Assembly (NCBI GenBank): GCA_021443045.1
Contig: JABUUT010000046.1
Span: 7,967 to 20,631, forward strand
Source of the DNA: Fibrobacteraceae bacterium
Lineage (GTDB): Bacteria > Fibrobacterota > Fibrobacteria > Fibrobacterales > Fibrobacteraceae
DNA: 12,665 bases
Direction of reading: 5' to 3'
The notes below the pieces were generated by a model. That model was given only the letters and a program-made list of their open reading frames with translations. It had not been told where the DNA came from and searched no databases. A program made the position numbers and the translations under genes. Below, in pieces: positions 5,661 to 12,665 of the stretch. The stretch's first letter is position 1, and each line of letters opens with the position of its first letter.

Positions 5661-7778
5661 ATGACAAATACTCGTATGGAAACAATTATGAAAATTGCCG
5701 CGGACCCAAGTACAAGCATTATGCTGCCCCAGCAAGCCAATATTGATTTCTACGGCGAAGATGTTTTTAACGCCGATACCATGCGGGTTTATCTGCCTAA
5801 GCAGACTTACGAAAAATTGATGGCTACCATAGACGAAGGCGTGGCCCTAGACGCCACCATTGCTGGAGAAGTAGCCAACGCCATGAAAAAATGGGCTATT
5901 GATAGGGGAGCCACCCACTTTACCCACTGGTTTTTACCCCTAACAGGCTCCACCGCCGAAAAACACGATTCCTTTTTGGAGCCAGAAGGCTGCAAGGCCA
6001 TTTTAGCCTTTAGCGGCAAAAACCTGATCGTTGGCGAACCTGATGCATCCAGCTTCCCCAGTGGTGGGCTCCGTTCCACCTTTGAAGCCCGCGGCTACAC
6101 CGCCTGGGACCCTACCTCGCCAGCCTTTATCAAGCGTCATGGAAATGGTGCAACACTCTGCATTCCAACCGCATTCTGCAGCTACACCGGCGAAGCCCTC
6201 GACAAGAAGACACCTCTTCTTCGATCCCTCCAAGCCCTTTCTAAATCCACACGCCGGCTCATGACCTGCTTTAAGGCCGGTCCAAAGAAAACCACCGTTA
6301 CCTTAGGCGCCGAGCAAGAATATTTCCTTATTGACAAGCGCTTTTACCTGCAACGCCCCGATTTGTACCAAGCTGGCCGCACCCTCTTTGGAGCCGCTCC
6401 TGCAAAGCACCAGCAAATGGATGACCACTACTTTGCCAGCATTCCTGCACGCATTCTGAACTTTATGCACGATGTGGAAAAGGAACTTTGGAAGCTGGGA
6501 ATCCCTGCCAAGACCCGCCACAACGAAGTGGCCCCCGCCCAGTTTGAACTGGCCCCCATGTTCGAAGACGTGAACCTGGCTTGCGACCACAACATGCTGG
6601 TTATGGAAACGCTGCAAAAAGTGGCCGACCGCCATGGCCTTGTCTGCCTGCTTCACGAAAAGCCATTCGCAGGCGTTAACGGTTCTGGCAAGCACAACAA
6701 CTGGTCTGTATCCTACGGCAAGGGTAACCTGCTAAACCCAGGCAAGGACCCCCACCAAAACGCCGTATTCCTCACTACTTTGTGTGCAGTCATTTATGCT
6801 GTAGATACCCACGCCGACCTTCTTCGCATGACCTGTGCCGGGGCCGGCAATGACCACCGTTTGGGAGCCAACGAAGCCCCTCCAGCCATTGTGTCTATGT
6901 ATCTGGGTGATCAATTGATGGACGTTATTGAGCAGCTAGAAAAGGGTACGCCAAAATCCAGCAAGCAAGCTGGAGCCATGCGCATTGGAGCCGACATGCT
7001 GCCCCCTCTCCCCCGCGATGCCACCGACCGCAACCGCACCAGCACATTCGCCTTTACGGGAAACAAGTTCGAATTCCGCGCCCCAGGTTCTAGCCAAAGC
7101 TGTTCCGAACCCAACGTGGTGCTCAACACCATTGTGGCCGAGGCCATGGACATGATTGCGTCCCAACTGGAAAAGCTGAACGACAAGGATTTTAACAGCG
7201 GCTTGCAAAAGATTCTCCAGAAGATTATTAAAGAACACAAGCGAGTTCTGTTTAACGGAAACGGCTATACCGATGATTGGGTAAAAGAAGCCAAACGCAG
7301 AGGGCTGCCTAACATTAGCAGCTCCATGGAAGCCTTGAAGGCTTTGATTAAAAAAGAGAACATAGCCCTGTTTGAAAAATACCAGGTGTTTAGCCGCCGT
7401 GAACTGGAAAGCCGCTACGAAGTGAATGTGGAAGAATACCACAAGCGCATTCACATTGAAGGCGAAGTGGCAAGGGATATGGCCAAGAACATTATACTTC
7501 CCAAGGTAATGGAAGCCTACACCAACGCCCTCACCATAAATGATTTGGCCAAAAAACAAAAGTTGCCCACCGTTAACGCCTACGCCAAGCAACTAGGTAC
7601 AGGCATTAGCGCTCTCATGGATTCTATCGCAGCCTTGGAAAAGGCCTTGAACGGAAAACACGAAGGTATTTTGGCCAGCATGAAGGAATTGCGCATTAAA
7701 GTGGACGCCTTGGAAAAAATTGTTCCAGACGACAAGTGGCCTTTGCCCAAGTACCGCGAAATGCTGTTTATTTACTAA
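5661..7778 (+). CDS. glnN: Type III glutamine synthetase
   Basis: Makes glutamine from glutamate, ammonia and ATP in the cytoplasm, the main ammonia-assimilation step. At 705 residues it has the large size of the type III (GlnN) family, against about 450-470 for type I. Family signatures are present: GGLRSTFEARGYTAWDPTSP (135-154), the metal-binding GAEQEYFL (216-223), HNEVAPAQFELAP (287-299), VNGSGKHNNWS (339-349) and NDHRLGANEAPPA (397-409). A long helical C-terminal region follows, as usual for this type. AGGAG (5649-5653) lies 7 nt before the ATG and fixes the start. The gene stands alone, ending 14 bp from the convergent desulfurase gene. No nitrogen-regulatory gene is nearby. Confidence 0.97.
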   Translation: MTNTRMETIMKIAADPSTSIMLPQQANIDFYGEDVFNADTMRVYLPKQTYEKLMATIDEGVALDATIAGEVANAMKKWAIDRGATHFTHWFLPLTGSTAEKHDSFLEPEGCKAILAFSGKNLIVGEPDASSFPSGGLRSTFEARGYTAWDPTSPAFIKRHGNGATLCIPTAFCSYTGEALDKKTPLLRSLQALSKSTRRLMTCFKAGPKKTTVTLGAEQEYFLIDKRFYLQRPDLYQAGRTLFGAAPAKHQQMDDHYFASIPARILNFMHDVEKELWKLGIPAKTRHNEVAPAQFELAPMFEDVNLACDHNMLVMETLQKVADRHGLVCLLHEKPFAGVNGSGKHNNWSVSYGKGNLLNPGKDPHQNAVFLTTLCAVIYAVDTHADLLRMTCAGAGNDHRLGANEAPPAIVSMYLGDQLMDVIEQLEKGTPKSSKQAGAMRIGADMLPPLPRDATDRNRTSTFAFTGNKFEFRAPGSSQSCSEPNVVLNTIVAEAMDMIASQLEKLNDKDFNSGLQKILQKIIKEHKRVLFNGNGYTDDWVKEAKRRGLPNISSSMEALKALIKKENIALFEKYQVFSRRELESRYEVNVEEYHKRIHIEGEVARDMAKNIILPKVMEAYTNALTINDLAKKQKLPTVNAYAKQLGTGISALMDSIAALEKALNGKHEGILASMKELRIKVDALEKIVPDDKWPLPKYREMLFIY

Positions 7779-7792
7779 AGTTCCAGCAGTTC

Positions 7793-9019
7793 CTAAAGGA
7801 AAAGTCGGAGTACCCGCTGAATGCCCTGCACAAAGCGGTCCACATCCCGCTTTAAGGTGTAGGCACCAAAACTGAGGCGCAGGGTGGCATCGACGCCGAA
7901 CCGGTCCATAACCGGTTGTGCGCAGTGGTGTCCACTGCGCACAGCGACGTTTTCTTCATCCAAAATCATGGCCGCGTCGCTGGCGGCGATGCCCTCAAGG
8001 GTAACACTTATAAGAGCCCCACGATTCTTTGGATTTCCCAAAACCTTAATTTGAGGAATTTTTGCCAATTCCGCTAGAGCATATTTTACCAATTCCTCTT
8101 CATATTCACGAATGTGTTCCAGCCCCTTTTCCTGCAACCACTGAATGGCCCTACCCAAGCCTAAAACTTCAGCAATGGGGGGTGTCCCCGCTTCAAAACG
8201 TTCGGGAACATCGGCGTAAGTAGTCTTTTCAAAAGTGACATTTTTTATCATCTCTCCGCCACCATGCCAAGGCGGCATAGAGTCTAGAACATCATATTTG
8301 CCATAAAGCACGCCAATTCCTGTGGGGCCGTAAATTTTATGACCGCTAAAAGCCAAAAAGTCACAATCCAACTTTTGCACATCTATCTTTATGTGGCTTG
8401 CGCTTTGAGCCCCATCTATTAAAATTTTTGCCCAAGGAGAAAGTTTGCGAACCATAGGAATAATTTGTTCTATGGGGTTTACCGTACCCACCGCATTGCT
8501 TACATGAGCCACCGCCACCATCTTTGTTTTTTCGTTGAGCAAGGCAGGAAGTGTAGACAAATCAAGGTCACCGTCGTCCTTTACGGGAATAACCCTGATT
8601 TTTGCACCCTTCATTTCGGCCACGATTTGCCAGCTCACAATGTTGGCATGGTGCTCCAAGCCGCTAATAACAATTTCGTCACCTTCATTAAAAAACTTTC
8701 GGCCATAACTCCAAGCCACTAAATTAATGCTCTCCGTGGTACCCCGCGTAAATACAATTTCACTTTCGCTTTTGGCATTAATAAACTTTGCCACATTCCT
8801 ACGGGTGGCCTCGTAGGCTTCCGTAGTGCGGGCACTCAGGCGATACACACCCCGCTTTACGGAACTGTAGTGTTCACGATAAAAATCGTTCATCACATCA
8901 ATAACGCAAGCAGGCTTTTGCGTTGTGGCGGTACTATCTAAAAAAGAGAGAGGCTTGGCTTCATTATCGCCAGCCACAAGCATAGGAAATTCACTGCGAA
9001 TCAATTCTGCGTCTAACAT
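7793..9019 (-). CDS. sufS: SufS-type cysteine desulfurase
   Basis: A pyridoxal-phosphate enzyme that removes sulfur from cysteine as a persulfide for iron-sulfur cluster assembly, giving alanine. At 408 residues it has normal SufS (group II, class V aminotransferase fold) length. Visible sites are the N-terminal FLDSTATTQKP (family usually D-N/S-A-A-T-T-Q-K-P), HH at 123-124, the cofactor-binding D202 and Q205, the Schiff-base lysine K228 in FSGHKIYGPTG, and the catalytic C366 in RSGHHCAQP. The full set of catalytic residues suggests an active enzyme. No sufB, sufC, sufD or sufU lies in the window, so it is a stand-alone copy here. No Shine-Dalgarno precedes the ATG, but a promoter box ends 5 nt upstream, suggesting a leaderless transcript. 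SufS and the related CsdA cannot be told apart with certainty. Confidence 0.93.
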   Translation of the reverse strand: MLDAELIRSEFPMLVAGDNEAKPLSFLDSTATTQKPACVIDVMNDFYREHYSSVKRGVYRLSARTTEAYEATRRNVAKFINAKSESEIVFTRGTTESINLVAWSYGRKFFNEGDEIVISGLEHHANIVSWQIVAEMKGAKIRVIPVKDDGDLDLSTLPALLNEKTKMVAVAHVSNAVGTVNPIEQIIPMVRKLSPWAKILIDGAQSASHIKIDVQKLDCDFLAFSGHKIYGPTGIGVLYGKYDVLDSMPPWHGGGEMIKNVTFEKTTYADVPERFEAGTPPIAEVLGLGRAIQWLQEKGLEHIREYEEELVKYALAELAKIPQIKVLGNPKNRGALISVTLEGIAASDAAMILDEENVAVRSGHHCAQPVMDRFGVDATLRLSFGAYTLKRDVDRFVQGIQRVLRLFL

Positions 9020-9024
9020 GAAAC

Positions 9025-9054
9025 CAAATTTAGTTTTTCAGGCAACGACATAAA
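9025..9054 (-). promoter_or_regulatory. Candidate FCB-type promoter of sufS
   Basis: On the minus strand, TTTA (9051-9054) is followed after 18 bp by TAAATTTG (9025-9032), an exact TAnnTTTG match. The ATG at 9019 begins 5 nt further on. With that geometry the transcript would start at or very near the start codon. Confidence 0.5.
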
Positions 9055-9063
9055 GCGCATTAT

Positions 9064-9087
9064 GCCCAAAGCATGCATGTTTTGGGC
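9064..9087 (-). terminator. Palindromic hairpin after the FIST-GGDEF gene
   Basis: GCCCAAAGCATG (9064-9075) and CATGTTTTGGGC (9076-9087) are complementary at 11 of 12 positions. The hairpin starts 3 bp beyond the stop of the minus-strand cyclase gene and precedes the sufS promoter, where a terminator would be expected. No T-run follows on the minus strand, so it is not a textbook intrinsic terminator. Confidence 0.45.
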
Positions 9088-9090
9088 CCT

Positions 9091-10842
9091 CTAAAGCACC
9101 ACCACTTTGTTTTTTCCTGTACCCTTGGCCTGATACAGAGCCTCATCAACGCGAGTGCAAATTTTATCAATGGTATCGCCATGCCGCAATTCAGTGACAC
9201 CCAAACTAATAGTTTTAAAACCTACCGCCGGGAACTTGATTCTTGCAAAACCAGACCGCACCGTTTCGGCAAATTCCACCGCTTCCTTAACACCCATATC
9301 TGGGAGCATAATCATGAACTCTTCGCCACCCCAACGACCAGCGTCGGCATCGGGAGCCTTTTCAAAGGTGGCCATCTGAATTTGCTTCGAAAGCCCCTGA
9401 ATCACATTGTCACCTTCCTGGTGGCCAAAGGTGTCGTTTACCGATTTAAAGTTGTCAATGTCTATCATAACCAAAGACATTTTTCCACCCCGAGCGTCAC
9501 GGAACCGTTCGGCAATGCGTCGCTGAATTTCACCACGATTGTACAAATCGGTAAGAGCATCCGTAATGGAAGTCTTAGTTAATTTATTGTACATTTCCAT
9601 GAGCTCCGCAGAAGACACGTTGGTAAAATTGGCCAAGCGGCTAATAACAGAAACCTTTCCAGCCCGGGTTCCATCAGACACTACAGCACTGCGCTGCCTT
9701 GAGGGGTCAGCCACCCCTTCCCGCATGGCGGCAATTACAATGGTAGCGTTGTGCAGCCCTACCAAAGTTTGCTCACGCAAAAATTCTCCTGAGGCAAAAA
9801 AGCCATAAGTAGGAGCAATGAAATTAAAAGGTGATGTTTCCTGATTTACATCGTCATCGCCCCAAAATTGTTTCCGGGCAATGCTGGAATACATTTGAAT
9901 GCCCTCTGGACAAAACTTGGAAACCTTTATGGTCCCCTGCCGCACGCTTTCCATAATCGCCTGGGGGTCGCCGTATGAAATTCGCACCATGGAACCATTC
10001 TTCATATTCGAGGCAAGCAACAAGGCTCCTTCTTCGGAGCAAGCCATGGGAGAGCGCAGGTAGTTTTCCCCGTTCTCATTATAGAACAAAGGGAACTCCA
10101 TTGTATTCTGGGAAAAATAAAAATCGTTCTGGATATTCAAGTATTTTGAATAAGCTTCAAATGCTGGGCGACCATCCAATTCCTTAAGCACATTTTTTTC
10201 GGATTTTGTAACCAGGAATATTTTACCTAGAGGTTTCCAGCCAGAAATTTTTGTGGTTTCTATTAAAAGTTCATCACCACCATACAGCACAAAAACCGCT
10301 GCATTTTCGGAATAGCCGCAAACGTTTGAAAAAACATAGGAAGATGATCCATCACCAGAGGACCCAGCCATGCCTCCAAACACCTGAACACCACTCCTGA
10401 GTTTTGTCAATCCCTTGCAAAAATCCGAAAGGGAAATTCCCCAGGAAGCAGTCAAAATGCCAATGCCCTTTACCCAGGGCCGCGCCCCAACTTCCCGAAC
10501 CAAATCTTCGGCCACCACTCCAGCAGACTCTTCATTAATCACATACTGCAAAACTTCAACTTTTGAAGAAGGCCGTTCAAAGATGGTGCAAGAAATAGAC
10601 ACTCCATCGGAGGCAACATTTTCACCAACCACACTGCCATTACAGGAAGAACCTACACAAAGGGCATCTGGGAAAAACGCCACAATCGTATTGCAAACTT
10701 CGTTAAGCTGGGTAAAATCAGACTGGCCCGAATGCACTTGAAACAGAATCTTCATAGGCTTGTTGCCTCTGAAGTGAACCGCACACCCCAACAGTTTTTG
10801 CAACTGCTTAGGGTTCTTATATACGATTTGCGCCTGTCTCAT
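9091..10842 (-). CDS. FIST sensor-domain diguanylate cyclase (GGDEF)
   Basis: A 583-residue cytoplasmic protein making cyclic di-GMP from two GTP. Residues about 30-200 resemble FIST_N (KILFQVHSGQ, the CVGSSCNGSV segment, VFGGMAGSSGDGSS). Residues about 205-365 resemble FIST_C, ending with FFASGEFLREQTLVGLHNAT. A short helical linker leads to the GGDEF domain (424-583), with DALTDLYNR, MIDIDNFKSVNDTFGH and the active-site GGEEF at 505-509. The positions where the inhibitory I-site RxxD normally sits hold A and A, so product inhibition there is unlikely. FIST domains are thought to bind small ligands, possibly amino acids. No membrane segments are seen. The chosen start has only a weak GGG ahead; M30 is an alternative but would cut into the region before FIST_N. 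A poor promoter-like pair (TTTG, 18 bp, TATTTCGG) lies at 10850-10879. Confidence 0.9.
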   Translation of the reverse strand: MRQAQIVYKNPKQLQKLLGCAVHFRGNKPMKILFQVHSGQSDFTQLNEVCNTIVAFFPDALCVGSSCNGSVVGENVASDGVSISCTIFERPSSKVEVLQYVINEESAGVVAEDLVREVGARPWVKGIGILTASWGISLSDFCKGLTKLRSGVQVFGGMAGSSGDGSSSYVFSNVCGYSENAAVFVLYGGDELLIETTKISGWKPLGKIFLVTKSEKNVLKELDGRPAFEAYSKYLNIQNDFYFSQNTMEFPLFYNENGENYLRSPMACSEEGALLLASNMKNGSMVRISYGDPQAIMESVRQGTIKVSKFCPEGIQMYSSIARKQFWGDDDVNQETSPFNFIAPTYGFFASGEFLREQTLVGLHNATIVIAAMREGVADPSRQRSAVVSDGTRAGKVSVISRLANFTNVSSAELMEMYNKLTKTSITDALTDLYNRGEIQRRIAERFRDARGGKMSLVMIDIDNFKSVNDTFGHQEGDNVIQGLSKQIQMATFEKAPDADAGRWGGEEFMIMLPDMGVKEAVEFAETVRSGFARIKFPAVGFKTISLGVTELRHGDTIDKICTRVDEALYQAKGTGKNKVVVL

Positions 10843-10883
10843 TTTTTACCCGAAATAAAAATAATATAATTTTACCAAAATAA

Positions 10884-10917
10884 AGAATGCCCATCATTTT
10901 TTTGTGGTAGGCATTCT
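10884..10917. other. Strong hairpin upstream of the FIST-GGDEF gene
   Basis: AGAATGCC (10884-10891) pairs perfectly with GGCATTCT (10910-10917). After one mismatch the stem continues for 4 more pairs, leaving a T-rich loop (A7 on the minus strand). On the minus strand it is followed by TTTATTTTGG, so it could terminate leftward transcription or form a 5' leader structure. It lies 42 bp before the cyclase start. Confidence 0.5.
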
Positions 10918-11050
10918 AGAATTTGGAATTTTCAGCAGATATAAGCCTAAAATTGAAACTATAGCAATGTTTTTTCAACCCCTACAGCACAGCAAAAGTC
11001 CGTGGAAGATTTTCATTCAATAAAGCTAAAAAAAAATGTCCCTATCTACC

Positions 11051-11159
11051 GTCACCCTGGACCCTGGAGCCGCCTTTTGCCCTGGAGCTGCGCGATAGGG
11101 GATAGGGGATAGGGTCTTGATTCTATCGCCTTCGGCTCCAGAATGACTCGCAGGCCGAA
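11051..11159 (-). repeat. Dispersed intergenic repeat, copy 3, inverted
   Basis: Read on the minus strand it begins with the outer flank and GTCATTCTGG (11138-11147), continues through AGAATC and GACCCTATC, and ends with CCAGGGTGAC (11051-11060). This is the same order as in the copies at 1-118 and 1731-1802 but in the opposite orientation. Bases 11139-11159 match the complement of 1-21 at 20 of 21 positions. It is longer inside than copy 2 and carries a triplicated 7-mer. Confidence 0.6.
11094..11114. repeat. Tandem repeat: GATAGGG x 3
   Basis: Three perfect copies of GATAGGG lie in a row inside the third intergenic repeat. The other two copies carry the same word once (as CCCTATC at 88-94 and 1768-1774), so this is a local expansion from one unit to three. 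Confidence 0.85.
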
Positions 11160-11161
11160 TG

Positions 11162-11194
11162 CAGCAAAAATAAGCTTGCTTATTTTTATTGCTG
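11162..11194. other. AT-rich hairpin next to the inverted repeat copy
   Basis: AAAAATAAGC (11166-11175) and GCTTATTTTT (11178-11187) are perfectly complementary around two bases. CAGCAA (11162-11167) and TTGCTG (11189-11194) extend the stem with a small bulge. It could act as a weak terminator in either direction or be the edge of the repeat element. Confidence 0.5.
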
Positions 11195-11228
11195 AGGCCC
11201 AGAGTCAGCGTAAAACGCCATGACCATC

Positions 11229-11242
11229 TCCACAACTGTGGA
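11229..11242. other. Short palindrome in the gap before the XRE gene
   Basis: TCCACA (11229-11234) and TGTGGA (11237-11242) form a 6-bp inverted repeat around AC. Nothing else recognisable is seen between 11195 and 11375; no gene of plausible content starts there. Confidence 0.35.
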
Positions 11243-11376
11243 TGGGATGGGTTGTATGAACATCTTTTGCCACAGGGTTTTACTGGTGCGCCGATAAATC
11301 ACTGATTACTGCCGTTATCCTTAAAAATACAAAATTAAGTGAAAAATTAAATTTTTAAACCAAAATGTTTATTTTT

Positions 11377-11410
11377 AATGTTTACATTTAGAAAAAAAAA
11401 TGTATATTTG
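11377..11410 (+). promoter_or_regulatory. Candidate promoter and operator of the XRE-peptidase/PIN operon
   Basis: TTTA (11381-11384) is followed after 18 bp by TATATTTG (11403-11410), an exact TAnnTTTG match, placing the start of transcription about 16-20 nt before the ATG. The upstream box sits inside the palindrome AATGT-TT-ACATT (11377-11388), a plausible binding site for the encoded helix-turn-helix protein. AATGT also occurs at 11364 and 11399. The operator role is inferred. Confidence 0.5.
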
Positions 11411-11433
11411 TAAAAAAATAATGGAGACAGGTC

Positions 11434-12489
11434 ATGACTGATATGGAAGTTTTTATTACAAGGTTGAAGAGTGCCAGACTTATGAAGGGGTACTCTATGG
11501 ATGAACTTTGCGAAAAAATGTCCCCGAAAGTGTCTAAGATGACGATTTCCAAGTACGAAAGCGGTGCTATGCAGCCGAACAGCACCACGCTTCTTTCCAT
11601 CGCGAAGGCTCTGGAGCAACCCATCGATTATTTCTTCCGCCCCATTACGTTCAATTTGGGTACGGTCAAATTCAGAAAAAAGTCCTCAGTGTCTCAGAAA
11701 GAAATAAAGTCCATTGAGCAGACCATCGTCGACAAGGTGGAACGCTACATTTGTGTAGAGGAAATCTGTAACGATGTTTCTGTTTCTGCCGAATTGAAAA
11801 AATATCCTGTTGCAAACAAGGATGATGCTAAACGGGTCGCTCAGGAACTTAGAAAAAAATGGAATTTGGGAATAGACGGAATCCCCAATGTCATCGACCT
11901 GCTTGAGGAGCATGGCTACAAGATTGTGGAAATCGAAGCTCCCGAAAATTTTGATGGCATGAGTTCCGCAGAAAATTCGAAGTATCCTATAATTGTTATA
12001 AGGCGTTCCAAGAATGCGGAAAGAACGCGTTTTACCTCCCTCCATGAACTAGGCCATTTGATTATGCGGTTCGACCCCTCCCTTTCTCCAAAGGACGAGG
12101 AAATTCTGTGCAACCTTTTTGCAAATGAGATGTTGATTCCAGAATCTGAAATGAAACGTATTCTTGGTATTTCACGGAAGAGCATTTCTTATAAGGAAAT
12201 GTCGCCTCTTCAGATTCGTTTCGGCATTTCTTACGATGCCTTGATGTTCAAGGCCAGCGAATGTGGCGTAATTACCCCGCAGTGCTACAAGTGGTATAAC
12301 ATCCATAAAAATCAAGACCCCAGTTACAAGCAATTTGTAGAAAAAGCACTTTGCCGTGAGGAAAAATCCAACCGCTTTACCAGCCTGGTTTACAAGGCTC
12401 TGTATAGCGAGTTGATTACCATCTCCAAGGCTGCGAATCTGTTGCGCATCAACATCGAAGATGTAAGAGAGGGTTACGCTCTCGCATGA
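11434..12489 (+). CDS. XRE helix-turn-helix protein fused to an ImmA/IrrE-type zinc peptidase (COG2856)
   Basis: A 351-residue two-domain protein. Residues about 5-66 form an XRE/Cro-type helix-turn-helix (LKSARLMKGYSMDELCEKM, then a MTISKYESGAMQPN recognition region). A helical linker leads to an ImmA/IrrE-like metallopeptidase domain with the zinc motif HELGH at 204-208 and a likely third ligand E223 in EILCNLFANEMLIP. ImmA of ICEBs1 cleaves its phage-type repressor, and IrrE of Deinococcus cleaves DdrO; fused forms like this are common beside predicted toxins. GGAG (11423-11426) lies 7 nt before the ATG. The stop overlaps the next gene's start by 4 nt (ATGA), pointing to coupled translation. 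It probably represses its own operon and acts as antitoxin or stress-responsive switch for the PIN protein. Confidence 0.92.
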   Translation: MTDMEVFITRLKSARLMKGYSMDELCEKMSPKVSKMTISKYESGAMQPNSTTLLSIAKALEQPIDYFFRPITFNLGTVKFRKKSSVSQKEIKSIEQTIVDKVERYICVEEICNDVSVSAELKKYPVANKDDAKRVAQELRKKWNLGIDGIPNVIDLLEEHGYKIVEIEAPENFDGMSSAENSKYPIIVIRRSKNAERTRFTSLHELGHLIMRFDPSLSPKDEEILCNLFANEMLIPESEMKRILGISRKSISYKEMSPLQIRFGISYDALMFKASECGVITPQCYKWYNIHKNQDPSYKQFVEKALCREEKSNRFTSLVYKALYSELITISKAANLLRINIEDVREGYALA

Positions 12490-12665
12490 TGGACGAACGT
12501 ATTGTCATAAGTGATGCGAACATCTTGTTCGACCTGCTGTCGGTGGACCTTCTATCGCAGTTCTTTGATTTGCCTTGGGAGGTTTATACAACGGACCTGG
12601 TGATGTCTGAAATTACGGATCCGAAACAACGGGTTTGCGTAGAGGTTTTCTGCAAAAATCAGAAA
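12486..12665 (+). CDS. PIN-domain protein, probable toxin ribonuclease (3' end outside window)
   Basis: Sixty codons are visible, open to the window edge. The first residues, MMDERIVISDANILFDLLSV, are typical of PIN-fold nucleases, with an acidic residue (D10) at the end of strand 1. The next acidic site is likely E43 in TDLVMSEITD. PIN toxins usually cleave RNA with a metal ion held by three or four acidic residues; the remaining ones would lie beyond the window. Two adjacent ATG codons (12486 and 12489) are possible starts, and the first overlaps the stop of the upstream gene as ATGA. No separate promoter is needed. The pairing suggests a type II-like toxin-antitoxin module, but toxicity is an inference. 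Confidence 0.75.
   Translation, partial: MMDERIVISDANILFDLLSVDLLSQFFDLPWEVYTTDLVMSEITDPKQRVCVEVFCKNQK

Noticed and set aside
6936..7592. A 218-codon open frame antisense to the glutamine synthetase gene
   Set aside because: It is a shadow of the strongly conserved glnN coding frame; the translation has no recognisable domain and no promoter or ribosome site.
7779..7792. Possible terminator between glnN and sufS
   Set aside because: Only a 4-bp TTCC/GGAA palindrome (7790-7801) is present, with no T-run; too weak to call.
9073..9582. A 169-codon plus-strand frame opposite the GGDEF domain
   Set aside because: It lies wholly over conserved GGDEF codons and begins inside the hairpin; it is best explained as a shadow frame.
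1..12665. CRISPR array, tRNA or attachment site
   Set aside because: No regularly spaced identical repeats with unique spacers and no cloverleaf were seen. The inverted repeat ends at 1-21 and 11139-11159 belong to the dispersed family, so they are not evidence of one mobile element spanning the window.

Overview
The window looks like chromosomal DNA from a Gram-negative bacterium of the Fibrobacterota/Bacteroidota (FCB) group, most likely a Fibrobacter-type organism. The support is indirect: a type III glutamine synthetase, an outer-membrane TonB-dependent receptor paired with a surface-type lipoprotein, several promoter candidates of the FCB form (an upstream TTTA/TTTG-like box, then TAnnTTTG), and dispersed intergenic repeats of the GTCATTCTG...GAATC type. 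Species assignment is inference; no rRNA or other marker gene is present.

Layout. 1-219: intergenic repeat DNA. 220-1611 (-): a regulator with two tandem GntR-like winged helices and a LacI/PBP-like sensor, preceded by two pairs of TGTATCA direct repeats that look like its own operator. 1731-1802: a second repeat copy. 1809-5272 (+): a promoter candidate, a cobalamin riboswitch, a BtuB-like TonB-dependent receptor and a beta-propeller lipoprotein resembling BtuG. Together these read as a vitamin B12-controlled corrinoid uptake operon. The first ~110 nt of the receptor coding sequence contain four back-to-back perfect hairpins, the most unusual signal in the window. 5239-5598 (-): a small unrecognised gene overlapping the end of the lipoprotein gene. 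5661-7778 (+): type III glutamine synthetase. 7793-9019 (-): a SufS-type cysteine desulfurase. 9091-10842 (-): a FIST-domain sensor fused to a diguanylate cyclase.

10843-11433 is a 591-bp gap with hairpins, a third, inverted repeat copy carrying a triplicated 7-mer, and the promoter of the last operon. 11434-12489 (+) encodes an XRE helix-turn-helix protein fused to an ImmA/IrrE-type zinc peptidase. It overlaps by 4 nt a PIN-domain gene that runs off the window at 12665. That pair looks like a toxin-antitoxin or defence-type module.

The B12 block (riboswitch, receptor, lipoprotein) and the XRE-peptidase/PIN block are the two clear functional units. The regulator, glutamine synthetase, desulfurase and cyclase appear to be separately transcribed genes. 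No tRNA, rRNA, CRISPR array, transposase or replication origin was seen.
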